64,000 nt of DNA from Burhinus oedicnemus (lineage: Eukaryota; Chordata; Aves; Charadriiformes; Burhinidae): contig VFFE01007917.1 in assembly GCA_008921705.1 (NCBI GenBank), positions 184,344-248,343 of the forward strand, given 5' to 3'. A model generated the notes under the pieces. That model had not been told where the DNA came from. It made no database searches and saw only the letters and a program-made list of their open reading frames with translations. How positions within the stretch are numbered: the stretch's first letter is position 1; the number at the start of each line of letters is the position of its first letter. This document shows positions 36,360-47,255 of the stretch, in pieces. Made by a program: the position numbers and the translations under genes.

Positions 36360-36560
36360 TGTGGAACCAGGAGCCCGTCCGCCAGAGGAGAGGACTGCAG
36401 CAGGAGCGGGGCATCCCTGCAAGAAAAGGTCACCACCAAGCCCGGTGGAAGCGCCTCCGGCCGCGCAGGGACTCGGCAGGTCTCTAACCCTGCGCCAGCT
36501 CGGCGTGCGCAGCGCCGAGCCCCCCGGCAGCGCGCTGTGCCGGCAACTCGCCGCACCACC
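36360..36560. promoter_or_regulatory. CpG-island-like patch with 8-bp GC hairpin
   Basis: In 36361-36560 (200 bp) I count about 76 C, 68 G and 21 CpG: about 72% G+C and observed/expected near 0.81. It contains a perfect inverted repeat GCTCGGCG (36498-36505) / CGCCGAGC (36513-36520) with a 7-nt loop. It lies about 0.5 kb from the AT-rich block at 35.3-35.9 kb, an arrangement seen at orphan islands beside developmental enhancers. A promoter for an unannotated transcript is the alternative. Confidence 0.45.
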
Positions 36561-37819
36561 AGGTTTTTAGTATCACCCCATTATTTTGATTTGTTCTGTT
36601 CTTAACTCAATTTATCGTACAAGCATGGTTATCTCCAATTTAAAAACGTACACAGCGCCAGTTCCCCGACTTCAAAAATTTATAACGATGAGCAATTTGT
36701 TAAAACCTTTTACCGTATCTATCTGTCTCATTTTCCTAGGTGCTGCAATGAGGCAATTCACTGTTCTGGCTGCTTACCCTAGATGACCTTTGCCTGCCAT
36801 AAAATGGTATACAACTAAACGCTCTGCTTTAAATAAAACCCTCGCCTCTTCAAAAGGTCCTACGTATTCAGTCAACACAATCAGCAGAAACCACATTTGG
36901 TTACTCAATAAGCTGGAAACTTCTAAAACGCGCACAGCGGTGAATGAATTCCTGCCATCGCCGGGGACACTCGAGTGGGGAACAAGAGAGACCGCCGAGA
37001 AGTGGCTCTTGCTGCAGCCGGAGAAAGGATCACTCCTTTAAGCTGAACTCTCAAGGAAAACGAGAACAAAAACCGAATTAGCTCAACACGTCCCCTCTGC
37101 AGTCAGCACATTGCTAGGCAACTTACCGTCTCTTGATAGAATTATGGTGGAGGGCTGGTCATACATCAGGGTTAAGATGAACACAAGCACCAGTTTTGGC
37201 CAACTGCTCCTTTCCAGCGGGACTGCTCAACGCTTGGTCATTTCATATGATTATTTCACAATATTTTCTAAGCACCTAGAGAGTCTAATGCATTCAGAAG
37301 GTATTTTAAAGCTATTATGTGACATGAAAATTTTAAGATAACTGGAAGTAAGTGAATTTTAGGAGGAATAGCACAAGTCTCTCTCTTTGTTCGAGCCAGC
37401 ATTTGGAGAGAGTTAACAATCCTTCTTTTCGTTGCTTTTATTTTTTAATATTGAAGCTATCCAGAGGGCACGCCACTCAAACAATTTGTCTTTACTCCAG
37501 ATGCCGGTGGGCCACAGCTCCCTACCTCCGTAACTCAACCTGGTATTTCAAGAGGATGCTTCAAAACACCCCGGTCCTTCCGTTTGCCACCGCTGAGACC
37601 AGACACAAAGTCTCGTTACAGGCAGTGCCACGGGGCTATCACAGTACCCAGCGATGTCGCACTTAACCTGTGCCAGCCTGAGAAGGGCCCGGATCTTTAA
37701 TAGTGACTTGGACAGTAAGATTGGGACTCCAGGCATTATTTACAATTATTAAAGCAGTACTAAGCAAATGCACAGACTGCTTTAAGTAGAGGCATGCACC
37801 TTGCGTATAACCCCAAGTT
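36561..37819. other. Unique non-coding sequence
   Basis: AT-leaning, without transposons or recognisable exons. Frames of 60-104 codons are unsupported. Confidence 0.55.
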
Positions 37820-37920
37820 TTCCATGCATACTTCATAGGCACAGAGAAATAATTAATTAGCCAACCACCGTGATTAAAATCAATTGATTCATACGCGACA
37901 GAGCAGTGAGAAATTTGTGC
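37820..37920. promoter_or_regulatory. Small ATTA-rich candidate element
   Basis: AAATAATTAATTAGCCAACC, GTGATTAAAATCAATTGATT and CATACGCGACAG lie within about 80 bp, giving four homeodomain-like cores close together. Weak on its own. Confidence 0.25.
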
Positions 37921-38800
37921 ATCACTGGAGAAGTCTGGAGTTGCTCCCTGTTTGGGGATCTCAGTCACATCAGTGAGGCTGGTAATTCAGACATGAAGGA
38001 AATGGTAAGAATCCCTCTCCTGCACACACACTTTGAGCTGCCATATGGGTTTATTCAACTGTTTACTACACCAGTCGGTAAAAACTGAACAGCTATTATA
38101 ATCTGTGCTAAATGACATGGTAATTATGCTACCTCTGGAAAAAAAAGAAAAAAATGGAAACTTTAAAAAAAGGAAAAAAAAAAAAATCACAATTCACTGA
38201 TGTGTGAATTTCTTGGGTTTTATAATCTTTGAATTGAAGTGCACTTTCTAACACACAGAGGGATATTAAATATATAATAGAAAGCTGAATTTCTTTTAAA
38301 AAACAATTTGCGCTCCCATTTCCTGCACAATTCCATCATGCAGATTTCATAGTTTTGAAAGATTTCTTACATAGACCTTCCAATTCTCCTGCAAAATCAG
38401 ATGATCCTTGTTTTCCCAACCTCAGTCCTCTGATGAATGCAGACCGATCGCCCCAGTTATTCAGAGAGGCACTCAGGAGCAGGCGGGTGAGAGGAGAGGG
38501 CACAGGGAGGCTCCCCGTGCCAGGCTGCCGGGGGACGGGGAGAGCCAGGAAAGGCACAACCGCCACTCGTTTGGCACCAAAGGGGACCAACAGGCTTCTC
38601 GACCGGCAAATGCCACAAGGAAATGGCAACTGCCAATTAACAGAGAAGGAGTTGCCCACACCACCCTCCCGAGCTTGACCAAGTGCACCCTGGCCAAAAT
38701 TGGCTCTTAAATGCTTTGTCCCCGCGTTCCTCCAGGCTGGGCATCGCAGCACCGGTGCCACGCTGAACCGGGCAAGCGCACGCGACGAGACAGCTCTCCT
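37921..38800. other. Unique non-coding sequence
   Basis: A-rich low-complexity sequence at 38138-38190 (A runs broken by G, T, C). Composition is GC-richer from 38460 to 38790 with scattered CpG. A 169-codon minus-strand frame (38845-38336) lies antisense to two plus-strand frames and has no recognised domain. Confidence 0.5.
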
Positions 38801-38970
38801 GTGTACCAGTGACACCATTTTGTCACTGGGATGCAAGCGCAGCAAACGGTGGAGCTAATTATTTGTTGGCAATGGCTCCTTTGAGAGTCCCTCATGTGAC
38901 GCATGATGGAGAGGAGACCTCTCTGTATTCATATTTAATCACGACACGAATTGCCCACAGAAGCATGTTT
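38801..38970. promoter_or_regulatory. Candidate element with 9-bp perfect hairpin
   Basis: CCAGTGACA (38806-38814) and TGTCACTGG (38821-38829) are perfect reverse complements around a 6-nt loop. Downstream, GAGCTAATTATTTG and TCATGTGACGCATGA (an inverted TCATG/CATGA around a CRE/AP-1-like TGACGCA) precede TTCATATTTAATCACGAC. The local inverted symmetries and TF-like words suggest regulatory DNA, but the function is unproven. Confidence 0.3.
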
Positions 38971-39160
38971 AGACCCTGTCTACCCGCAAGGCTTCAGTTC
39001 GGGGCAGAAGCTCCGCCTGCATCGCTGAACTCCAGTTTCACCACCAAAGACCTCATAGCTCATAGGATTTGAGGGGATGAAGACAAGAAAGGAAGGAAGG
39101 GAGTGAGTATATTTTCTGTATTGATAATATTTGGTATCACTGCTATTTCATTACAATGAA
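38971..39160. other. Unique sequence upstream of the G/T tract
   Basis: Nothing recognised apart from a small (GGAA)n at 39088-39100. Confidence 0.5.
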
Positions 39161-39223
39161 TGGGGTTTTGGGGGGTTTTTTGGGGTTTTTTTTGTTTTGT
39201 TTTGTTTGTTTTTTTTTTTTTTT
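39161..39223. repeat. 63-nt pure G/T tract with GGGGTTTT-like units
   Basis: Only G and T occur from 39161 to 39223: GGGG-TTTT-GGGGGG-TTTTTT-GGGG, then T-rich TTTTG units. Three G-tracts of four or more could form an intramolecular G-quadruplex only with fewer tetrads or a vacancy; intermolecular forms are possible. It resembles other GT-rich simple repeats of bird genomes and is not a vertebrate telomere (TTAGGG) sequence. Confidence 0.85.
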
Positions 39224-41940
39224 AAAGAATAGTGGTGACTTGCTTTTAAGCACAGACAACACAAAAAAAGAAACCCCAAACCCCACCATATTCAAAAGGA
39301 GAGAAAAGGGTGAGGGGAAAAAGAGATTGTAAGGAAAAAAAAAAAAAATGAGAGTTACTGCAAACTCAGGTTTGACGACTCACCAGTTTTACTTGCAGGC
39401 ATCACACATATCCACTCATGACTCAGGGCAAATATGGGAAAGGATCGAAACTCTTATCATGGCAAATGTGTCTGGAAGCCGGAGTCACTCAGAAAAAATG
39501 TTCTCAGGAGACTGAAAGACAAAAACATGTTTTAAAACTTCACTCAGTTAGAAGCATATCAAAGCCTGCCGTTTTCCTGTGAAAATAAAAGGTGGTTATA
39601 AATGTCGGAGTGGAGGGGAGCATTACAGCAGTATTTCTACATTATCACACAGCAGACTTTATTTGGCTTTAAATAAAAATGAAACTTACAATATTAAGAA
39701 AGGTTTTTAAAGACACACTTATTTCACATTTGCAACGCGCTCCTCCGACAGGCAAGCTTATGTTCCTTCTAAATACCAAAATGTGTCACCATCCAAATCC
39801 ATATTCTGCTCAAAAACACTGCGCTGTGCACAAAATCCACACTTTAATCTACTTTGCATTATCAAAATATAACAGTCTCTGAATTTCTGAAATATTTACT
39901 CTCTGCCTTCACTCACTGCATCCTGATAAAACCTTAACAAAATGTAGAATCTCTTGTTAGCAATAATCTTTCCTCCGAGATAAGGAAAAACACATATAAA
40001 AACTATTTGATGTTCAGGGTGAAAAGGCAAAATTTGCAAACATCAGTTAAGAAATACCAATTAGTACGGTTTTTTCCCCAGCTATTAGTAACACAGATTG
40101 CATTTAAGCTTAGCTCAGAGGAAGCTGCTCGCTGTATAAACGAAACATTCATTCTACTAATAAGGATATTTTAAAATCAGATGTATAATTTCTTCACTGG
40201 CAAAGTATCCAGACTGAGGAAAAACTCATATTCAGAAACGCGAACAGAGGTGTTCCCGGGGCTGCTCTGCATCGCACCCATGAAACCACGTGCCAGTTAA
40301 AGAGCAGGTCCAGTGCCTGCCCAAACTGGGGAAGGGCACTCGCCGCCCTAACGAATGCACCAACACCCGGCACCACTCCGCTCCCTGGACCACTGCGCAA
40401 CAGGGACCTGCAGCAACAAACCCCAGAGGAGAAAACAAACTTTGCCACACATGAAAAATGTCCCAAGGGACCAGGGTAGGAAAAAAACCTGAAAGCAAAA
40501 ATCACGTGTGGTGCTTCTGACCTCGTCATTCCCCAATCCTCTCCCCCGTAGCATCCCCAAGGCGGTGGCTGCTCCCAGCCTTTCCGCATCTACCAGCGTT
40601 TTGGCAGTGGCGAGAACCGCCGTCTCCAAATTAACCTCGTGCAGTTAATTAACTTGGCAGCCCACTGCAGCCTTCCTGAGGAACATCTGGAAGCTTCTGT
40701 CTTAGCAACAACTGCATGAAATTTCGTAAGACAAAAACCAGGTACTTCTCTGGCCCTGGGGCTTTATCCCATTCTTCGCTGAATGCAATGCAACGGCTCA
40801 AAGAAGATCACAAGAGTTCAGAAATCTAAATATAGGGATTATGTGACCCTATTAGAAAACTGTGCTACACAATAAAAATAGATCCAAAAGGGGTTTTTAA
40901 ACAGCATTTATGCTAAACATGACTTCTTTCTCAGAGACTCTGAAATACCTGCAAACCAAAAGTGACCTGCATCTCGCGGCAGCGGTATTTTATTCATGAG
41001 GACCAGAGCACTTGAGAGAAGCAACCAAGCAGTGTCAGAAACACACATCCGAGGCTCGCTTTATCGCTGTGCTTGATGACAGATACGCAGATGGGCACGT
41101 AGCCGAGCAGAAGCCTGCATCTACACATGTTGGGGCAAGATTTCTCCAGCTGACCTGCTGCACCACAGTATTCAACTGCTTAGTAATCTTTATCCACGAT
41201 ACATCTGTAGAGCAGGAGAGTATCATTAGCCTCAATTAGAAGATGAGGAATGGAGGCTCATTTTGGCTAATGCTTACTCAAAAGATTTCATGTTCTTTTG
41301 AGACTTCTGAGGCAAAGTGACTTGTCTAAATAATGTATTTGGTCTGCAGCAGACAAGGGCTCCAGTGTACAGAAGCACTGTCCTCACCTCCACATCGCTC
41401 TTCTTCACATCCCTCATCAAGCATAAGGAAGCCAACAAGCAGATTTGAAAGCTGGAAGAGCTTCTACACAAGGAACAAGAAACAGTGTTGGGAGGAGGTA
41501 GAGACATCCCATCCCAGTCTGACAATGCCATCAAAAACTGACCTCACCAAAACATTCCACAAAACATTTCTCCAGCCAGGTTTCCCAAGGGAACAGGGCT
41601 TACAAGATCACCACGTACTTTCTGTGCCCAGCCCCACCTGCATCTTTCAAATCCCTTGGGATTAACGGGAGCAGAGAGCTCCCAAAGACATGAATTCTCA
41701 CTGCATTAAGTCTGGGGCTTGCACCACTGAAGGCCTCCAAAACCATCGGATCAGCTGTCTCCAACAGCCAGCTGGCTCACTGACACACCACCAGCTCCAG
41801 GCTGAGCCATGCCAGGAGGGAGCCCAGCGTGGCCCGGGGGCACGGAGGCAGCACTTCCATGGACCTTAACGCCAGAGAGCCTGGGGAAACCACAGGTAGT
41901 GCTGTGGGAAAGGGTGGAGGAGGGAGAGGAACAGAAAATA
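39224..41940. other. Unique non-coding sequence
   Basis: No transposon or gene was recognised. A 14-A run lies near 39336. The sequence from 39500 to 40200 and from 40790 to 40920 is AT-rich and repeat-free. Frames up to 131 codons (40589-40194, minus strand) have no family resemblance. Confidence 0.55.
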
Positions 41941-41950
41941 GATCAGTTCT

Positions 41951-42046
41951 GATAAACTGAAGCCTTTAATGATCTACCCACGCACTTGCGTTCGATCTGG
42001 CATTGACAAATTGAAGCTTTTAATGATGCGCCCACACATTTGAGTT
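41951..42046. repeat. Diverged 42-bp tandem duplication, period 54
   Basis: 41951-41992 (GATAAACTGAAGCCTTTAAT...) and 42005-42046 (GACAAATTGAAGCTTTTAAT...) align without gaps at roughly 80% identity. Both contain AATGAT..CCCAC.CA.TTG. An old local duplication with no flanking element ends. Confidence 0.75.
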
Positions 42047-42319
42047 GGACACTCCTCTTCTACAACTTTCATAAAAATAGCCTGCTGGGTTAAAGACAGA
42101 GAAACTCCAATAACGCTGCAACAGGAGCAAAATTCTTGGCCATTCTTTGACAAAACCTCTCCCCCAACACATTCTTGGATGCAACCTCCAATGCAGACCT
42201 CCAACACAGACCTTCTCCTGTGCTGCCTTGCTCCCATGCAGACTCTCCGAAGGCTACAGCTAAATAAGGGACAATGAGATGCAGCAGCTTCGGCATAACT
42301 GAAGTACAAAGTCAATCAA

Positions 42320-42500
42320 ACCTTGAAACAGGAATCTGGGCTTCATTAATTCCAGCAATCACAACGTTTTTATTATCACTGTATTAATCAGAATAGGAAA
42401 CCTATTAATCTGCCCCCAACAAAAAATTAATCTTCGTAATATTGAACAGATTTGAAAGACAAGTTTTAATATTTCACTATTTAAATCTCAAAGGCAGAGG
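42320..42500. promoter_or_regulatory. Candidate enhancer with four ATTAAT cores
   Basis: ATTAAT occurs at 42345-42350, 42383-42388, 42404-42409 and 42426-42431. Three of these continue as TAATC (TAATCA, TAATCT, TAATCT), the bicoid-class core used by OTX/PITX/GSC-type homeodomains. The block is AT-rich and repeat-free. Four such cores in about 90 bp exceed expectation for moderately AT-rich DNA, but composition could explain it. Confidence 0.4.
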
Positions 42501-43434
42501 CGCACAGCTCAGATGATGTGGTGGACCACTGTGGACTTCATCTCATCAGCGCGAGGTCAGCCCTAAAACCCTCACCTTTCCCTGATGCTTCCAGCCCTCT
42601 TCACGCATCTCCACCCCGGGGTCCGGCTGCTCCTGGGGCTTTTGAAGGAACCGAGAGCATCGTTTCATCCACCAAACTGCAAAACCGGCTGCAGCACTTG
42701 ATGCAATTAAAGAGTTGGCAAGAGTTGACGCTGTGACCTAAGGAACCGCACCGTGCATCCCATCCAGCAGGGCTCGGGTGGCACAGGCTGGAAATGCCAC
42801 CCCACACGAAGGGCTGCCTGGGCACGAGTGAGCTCTCTGCAACGGGCAGGACAAAGCTGACGGGTAGCAGATACGTGACCATGTGTTCAGGGGAGTGAGA
42901 AGAGGTGTGGAAAAAAGGCAGGCGGCTGCGAAACACGAAAGTATCTGGCATTCCCGTGCTCCACCGGAGCGAGTCAGGGATTGCTACGCGGATCTGGCAT
43001 GGGGTACCTGCGCCCGACCCTCGTCGGTGCAGTGCCACCTCCCCCAAGCCATCGCAGCAAGCTGCAAAACACACCGCTGCCACCAGATGCGGCATCATAA
43101 CAGTGCCCAGTTTTGAGGAGAAAATGGGTGGCAGAGGAAAAGTACTTAGGAAACGAGGGCAAGGAGCGGGACAAAACGGAGTGGCTGAGGGAATAACGAC
43201 AAGTGACAAATGTGACTGAAAAAGAGGAAAATGGCTCAAAGCATCTCCAGATACCCATGCCCTGTCTGGGGTGGGTGACATGGATGAGCACGCGGCTGCG
43301 GTTCTGTTGCTGCTCTCCCATCACCATCCTGCGGTGGCAATTGCTGATAGACATGTTATTTTGTTATTTGGCCAGATTTTCATTAAAGCAGCTTTCACCA
43401 ATACACATACACACGTAGCTACACATACACCTGG
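42501..43434. other. GC-richer stretch with a 226-codon minus-strand frame
   Basis: An ATG-initiated minus-strand frame runs from 43281 to 42601 (226 codons, Ser/Pro/Cys-rich) and is antisense to frames of 77-104 codons. It has no recognisable domain, signal peptide or repeat, and an exon would not be expected to keep ATG-to-stop structure. Most likely chance in GC-rich sequence, less likely a young or lineage-specific transcript. Confidence 0.5.
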
Positions 43435-43591
43435 GGCTGTGGCTGCCCCATCCCTGGAGGTGTTCAAGGCCAGGTTGGACGGGGCTTGGAGCAACCAGGT
43501 CTAGTGGGAGGTGTCCTTGTCCATGGCAGGGGGTTGGAACTAGATGATCTTTAAGGTCCCTTCCAACCCAAACCATTCTGTGATTCTGTGA
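43435..43591 (+). mobile_element. CR1 LINE 3' tail, plus strand
   Basis: GCCCCATCCCTGGAGGTGTT, CAGGTTGGACGGGGCTTGGA, TGTCCATGGCAGGG-type wording, TTGGAACTAGATGATCTTTA and AACCATTCTGTGATTCTGTG identify a CR1 3' end of about 157 bp. It is severely 5'-truncated and nearly identical in wording to the copy at 54576. The terminal octamers read ATTCTGTG rather than ATTCTATG. Confidence 0.95.
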
Positions 43592-44580
43592 TATTTGGCA
43601 CAACACATTTCAAAGCCTGATCAAAGGCAGAACTTCAATCGCCTTATGTACCACTTGCATTAGGCTGTTTACTGAGTGCAATCAAACTCCACAATACTGT
43701 TTTAACTAATGATTTCTCAAAGCCATGTTGCACAAAAGAAAACAGGTTCAACTTGTACATCAGTGCCTAAGAGACCGCTCCAAAACAGACAACTGCATGA
43801 AAAGTTGTGCCCATGTATACATATATACAAAACTGTTTTTAAGTGACTGTTTTAAATTAGAATAAATCTGTGTTCCACCAATTAAGCTTTGAATGCACCG
43901 CTGATATCGTTCACTATTTTAAACAAGAAGCATAATAAATGCAAAAATTCAAATATTTTAGAGAAAATACTTGGAGAGTCGAGACATTAATTTTGCCATA
44001 TACAATCTGTTTCACAGGGTTTCAAAAAGCGTTATTGCCACCATTGGGTACATTGGAATAAAGATGAAACGCCATCCTTTCCTATTTACATGTCAAAAAA
44101 ACACGTGCCTTCTTGATACAGACTACCCAGCTTGCCGATACACGACTCTGTTAAAGACAATACAGCCTGTCTACAAAACGCAAAGCCCCAAACTAGATGC
44201 GTCCTTGCGAGAATTACTGCACTCTAACAGGTTGGAAGTGGAAATAAAATGTAGTGCTGCCTTGTTTATCCTCCCCTGCAGCGAGTGTCCCGGGGGAGCG
44301 GGGCCGGAGCCGCTGCAGCCCCCCAGGGCCCTGCCTAACCATGGAGCTGTTTACCAACCACCACCACCGGCACCAAGAGAAGAGGAGCAAGATCAGCCTG
44401 GAAAGCCTTGGCATCTCAGGACGTCCACATCCAGGCTAAAACGAAAAAGAAAAAAAAAAAAAAACACAAACAACAAAGCCCAACCAATCAACCCCATCCC
44501 CACCCAAAAAAACTATTCTTATTTCTACCTCATATACCTGTATTTGATTGTAGCTTGAGACACTCAGCAAGTTCCTAAAA
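43592..44580. other. Unique non-coding sequence
   Basis: AT-rich to 44260, then a short GC-rich spot with CpGs near 44285-44315. A 195-codon frame (43971-44558) begins at TTG and its first ATG is about 30 codons in; it resembles nothing known and ends in a Lys run made by poly-A. Treated as non-coding. Confidence 0.5.
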
Positions 44581-44675
44581 TCTTTCAATGCAGATATAAT
44601 TTTTCCAACTATATCCCAAAATTTTTTTCTTTCAATCTTTCAATACCGATATGATTTTTCCAATTATATCCAAAA
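44581..44675. repeat. Diverged tandem duplication, about 40 bp, period 55
   Basis: 44581-44621 and 44636-44675 both read TCTTTCAAT..C.GATAT.ATTTTTCCAA.TATATCC.AAA, differing at about five or six positions. The second copy abuts the pyrimidine tract that follows, so the two may have a shared slippage history. Confidence 0.75.
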
Positions 44676-44677
44676 AA

Positions 44678-44768
44678 CCTTTTTCTTTTTTTTTCTTTTT
44701 TTCTTTTTCCTTTTTTCTTTTTTTTCTTTTTCCTTTTTTTCCTTTTTTTTTCCTTTTTTTCTTTCTTT
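44678..44768. repeat. 91-nt uninterrupted pyrimidine tract (CTTTTT-type)
   Basis: Only C and T from 44678 to 44768: runs of four to nine T separated by one or two C. Long mirror-like polypyrimidine tracts can adopt triplex (H-DNA) structures and are slippage-prone. It encodes the Lys/Arg-rich stretch of antisense chance frames. Confidence 0.92.
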
Positions 44769-45389
44769 AAATAAATTGCCATTAGAAACACATGCCCAAA
44801 GCATCACTAAAAAGACGGCGAAGGCTGCTTGCAGGGGGAACTTCACTGCACCGAGAGGTAACATTTGTTCTCCCCTTTCAGCTGGGATCCACCTCAACTT
44901 TTTGATGTTGGTTAGAGCTTTTATTTGCAAATAGAGCAGAGCTGCTTGGGACAGAGGGCTCCTCCGGAGCATGCCATGTGGCCTGCACAGATGTTCCTTT
45001 TATTCCCGCGTCCCACAAGGCTCCATGGCTCGCTGGTGTTAAACAGATTACGCAAGTAGAACACTTGATTTTGCATGTCCCCCTTTTTTTCCAACAGTTG
45101 TCTAATTTACTCAACTCATTTTGCCCCCCACCCCCAAACCACTACAGAAAACACAGAAAAATGAGGCAGAAGCAAGGAAGTTTCTCCTCTAAGATCAAAA
45201 TTTGCAGAAATACGCAGCGTTTGCCAACAAAGCAGAAATGCAGAAGAACAAAACTCTTTATTTAGACAGAAGAGTAGCTCATTAGGTGCCAGGTTCTTCT
45301 AAATAACCTTGTCATATCCCAGTAACAGCAGTCGCTGCAAGTATCACAATCTCTGACCCATTTAGATGCCCAAAAGATAACTGAAATTC

Positions 45390-45392
<3 letters not shown>
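44769..45392. other. Unique non-coding sequence
   Basis: Nothing recognised as a gene, RNA or transposon. Confidence 0.55.
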
Positions 45393-45420
<28 letters not shown>

Positions 45421-45421
45421 A
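45393..45421. repeat. C10/A19 homopolymer junction
   Basis: Ten C (45393-45402) are followed directly by nineteen A (45403-45421). Homopolymer lengths are likely to be unreliable in any assembly. Confidence 0.9.
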
Positions 45422-47126
45422 GAGCCTAAGAGGCCCATTAAGCAACTTCGGCTACAGGGAGACAACCTCGCTGCAGAAGACAGCAGCTATACACAGCTTT
45501 GTGCATCAGCCACTCAGCTCTCGTGCTTAATTCGATTAATCATTTTGGTATTATCCCCAATTAGAAAAGTGTCTAACAGGAAAAATACTAAAAAAACCAC
45601 CCCACCCTGGTTAAGACTAAGGCGCAGCAGAAAACGGCAGCTACTGAACATGCAGCTACTTGGGACTTCTGGCATTTACCAAGGATATGAAAATAAAGCT
45701 AAAAACTGTGGGCAAATACAAAGGCATTGGTGTTTCATCCAGACGGCGGGTTTTGAATTTTTTTATTTTTTTTTTTTAATAAACTGAAACCGAATTCCAG
45801 ATGTTGAAAGTTGGGAAGTAAAAACTGCTTTAGCTGTAAAAACATGGAAAGGTGAGACAAAAAATTCTGCTGAAATATAATGACTCTTCGGGATGAAAGC
45901 GAAGCCCACGCAACCCCCTTCCCCAGGAACGAGGTGGGACAGGATTTTTCCCCCTCTCTGCGCCAAACCAGGCAGCGGCACAGGGGTTGCCCGGAGTTTC
46001 CTTTCAATATGGGACAGACTGGAGCAGAAATCCCTGGGAACTCCCTCCACAGGGAGGGAAGCGCATGTCGTCCCCTGCATTTCCGATGGTGTGGTAGTCG
46101 GGAATGGAGCCCACCGGGACCCTCCGGCACCCACGCCCCATCTCCTTGCAACCCACGGGTGGTACCTGGCAACTCTACCTGTGGGATAGCAGAGAGGACT
46201 TGGGGATGCAACGGACACGAACTAGCACATCCCAAAAAGATGCACAAACTCACCATTTTCTTTCACCAAACACAGAGTCCAGACCATCCCTGACACAGCA
46301 GAGCCACGCGTGAGGCTCCAGGATGTCCTTCAGCATCCAAATACAACCCAAATTTGGACCCGCACGACTGGTTCTTGGTTTTAATATATGGGTTCAATCA
46401 CCACCAACACTCAGGGCTTTTGAAAGCAGAATTCGGGGCGGTATTTTAAGGTCACTGGTTTCACCCCTGTTTATTTCCATCCCAGCATCCACAACGCTCT
46501 GCAGATGAACACAGGAAATCACCGCGTATCCTGCAGCACCCCACCAACCGCATGCCAGGAAGACGCTCGGTTTCACCCTAAAATTCAAGGACAGCGGCAA
46601 ATGTTTGGATTTTGATAAGAGGGGGAATATTCATTAGCATACTTCGCTAGTGATGCAGTGAAAACTTGCAAACTTAGTCACAGAAATATGACTGGACTTG
46701 CCTGCTACCACAAAACAAAGTACCGTCTAGTGGTTAGAGTCGGAGGACATGATTCAGGAATGCAAGCCTTTTCAAAGAAGAACTGCAACACATGATTAAG
46801 TGCTGCTGAAGTCAATAGGCTGATTCACAGACCAACTTTTGGAGCGATGGATAATACTCCCCACATTGCCATATGGCTCTCAGTCAAACTTCCTAGAAGC
46901 ATTTGCTAATACCGGGTTCCACCACAGCTTTTGGGAGGCCTGCTTTTCTTTTGCTTCCCCCCCTCCTCCCCCCTCCCCTTTCTTTTTTTAAACCTAGGCC
47001 TGGGATGACTTTCACCCACTACGAAGATCCTCCGGGCTCTCACCGACTGAGAGAGAATACCCAACCGTGAGTCCTGCAGGGTGGTGCACACTCACGCAAT
47101 AATTCACAGTCTCAAATGAAAGGTTA
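45422..47126. other. Unique non-coding sequence with a pyrimidine tract
   Basis: A 36-nt pure pyrimidine tract lies at 46954-46989 (C-rich then T-rich), and there are T-runs near 45758-45778. GC-richer sequence at 45890-46190 gives frames of up to 173 codons on both strands with no family resemblance. No transposon was recognised. Confidence 0.5.
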
Positions 47127-47255
47127 TCTATAAATAATAAATAAATTCAAATATATATGTTATACAACATATATATAATATAAATAATATAAATATAAAA
47201 TATATAAAATAATAAATGCAGCTATATAAATCATAAATATGCAAATTTATTATAC
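47127..47255. repeat. AT-rich microsatellite with 11-bp cruciform
   Basis: (TA)n/(TAA)n/(AAAT)n sequence, with almost no G or C for about 90 bp. It contains ATATATATGTT (47151-47161) and AACATATATAT (47166-47176), a perfect inverted repeat with a 4-nt loop. Likely unstable in length. Confidence 0.88.

Noticed and set aside
39161..39223. Telomere-like GGGGTTTT units
   Set aside because: Only three G-tracts with irregular spacing inside a longer G/T simple repeat; vertebrate telomeres are TTAGGG.
43971..44558. 195-codon plus-strand open frame
   Set aside because: It begins at TTG, ends in a Lys run made by poly-A, and has no recognisable domain; not a credible vertebrate exon.
44609..44972. 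Lys/Arg-rich minus-strand frames
   Set aside because: Antisense translation of the 91-nt pyrimidine tract.
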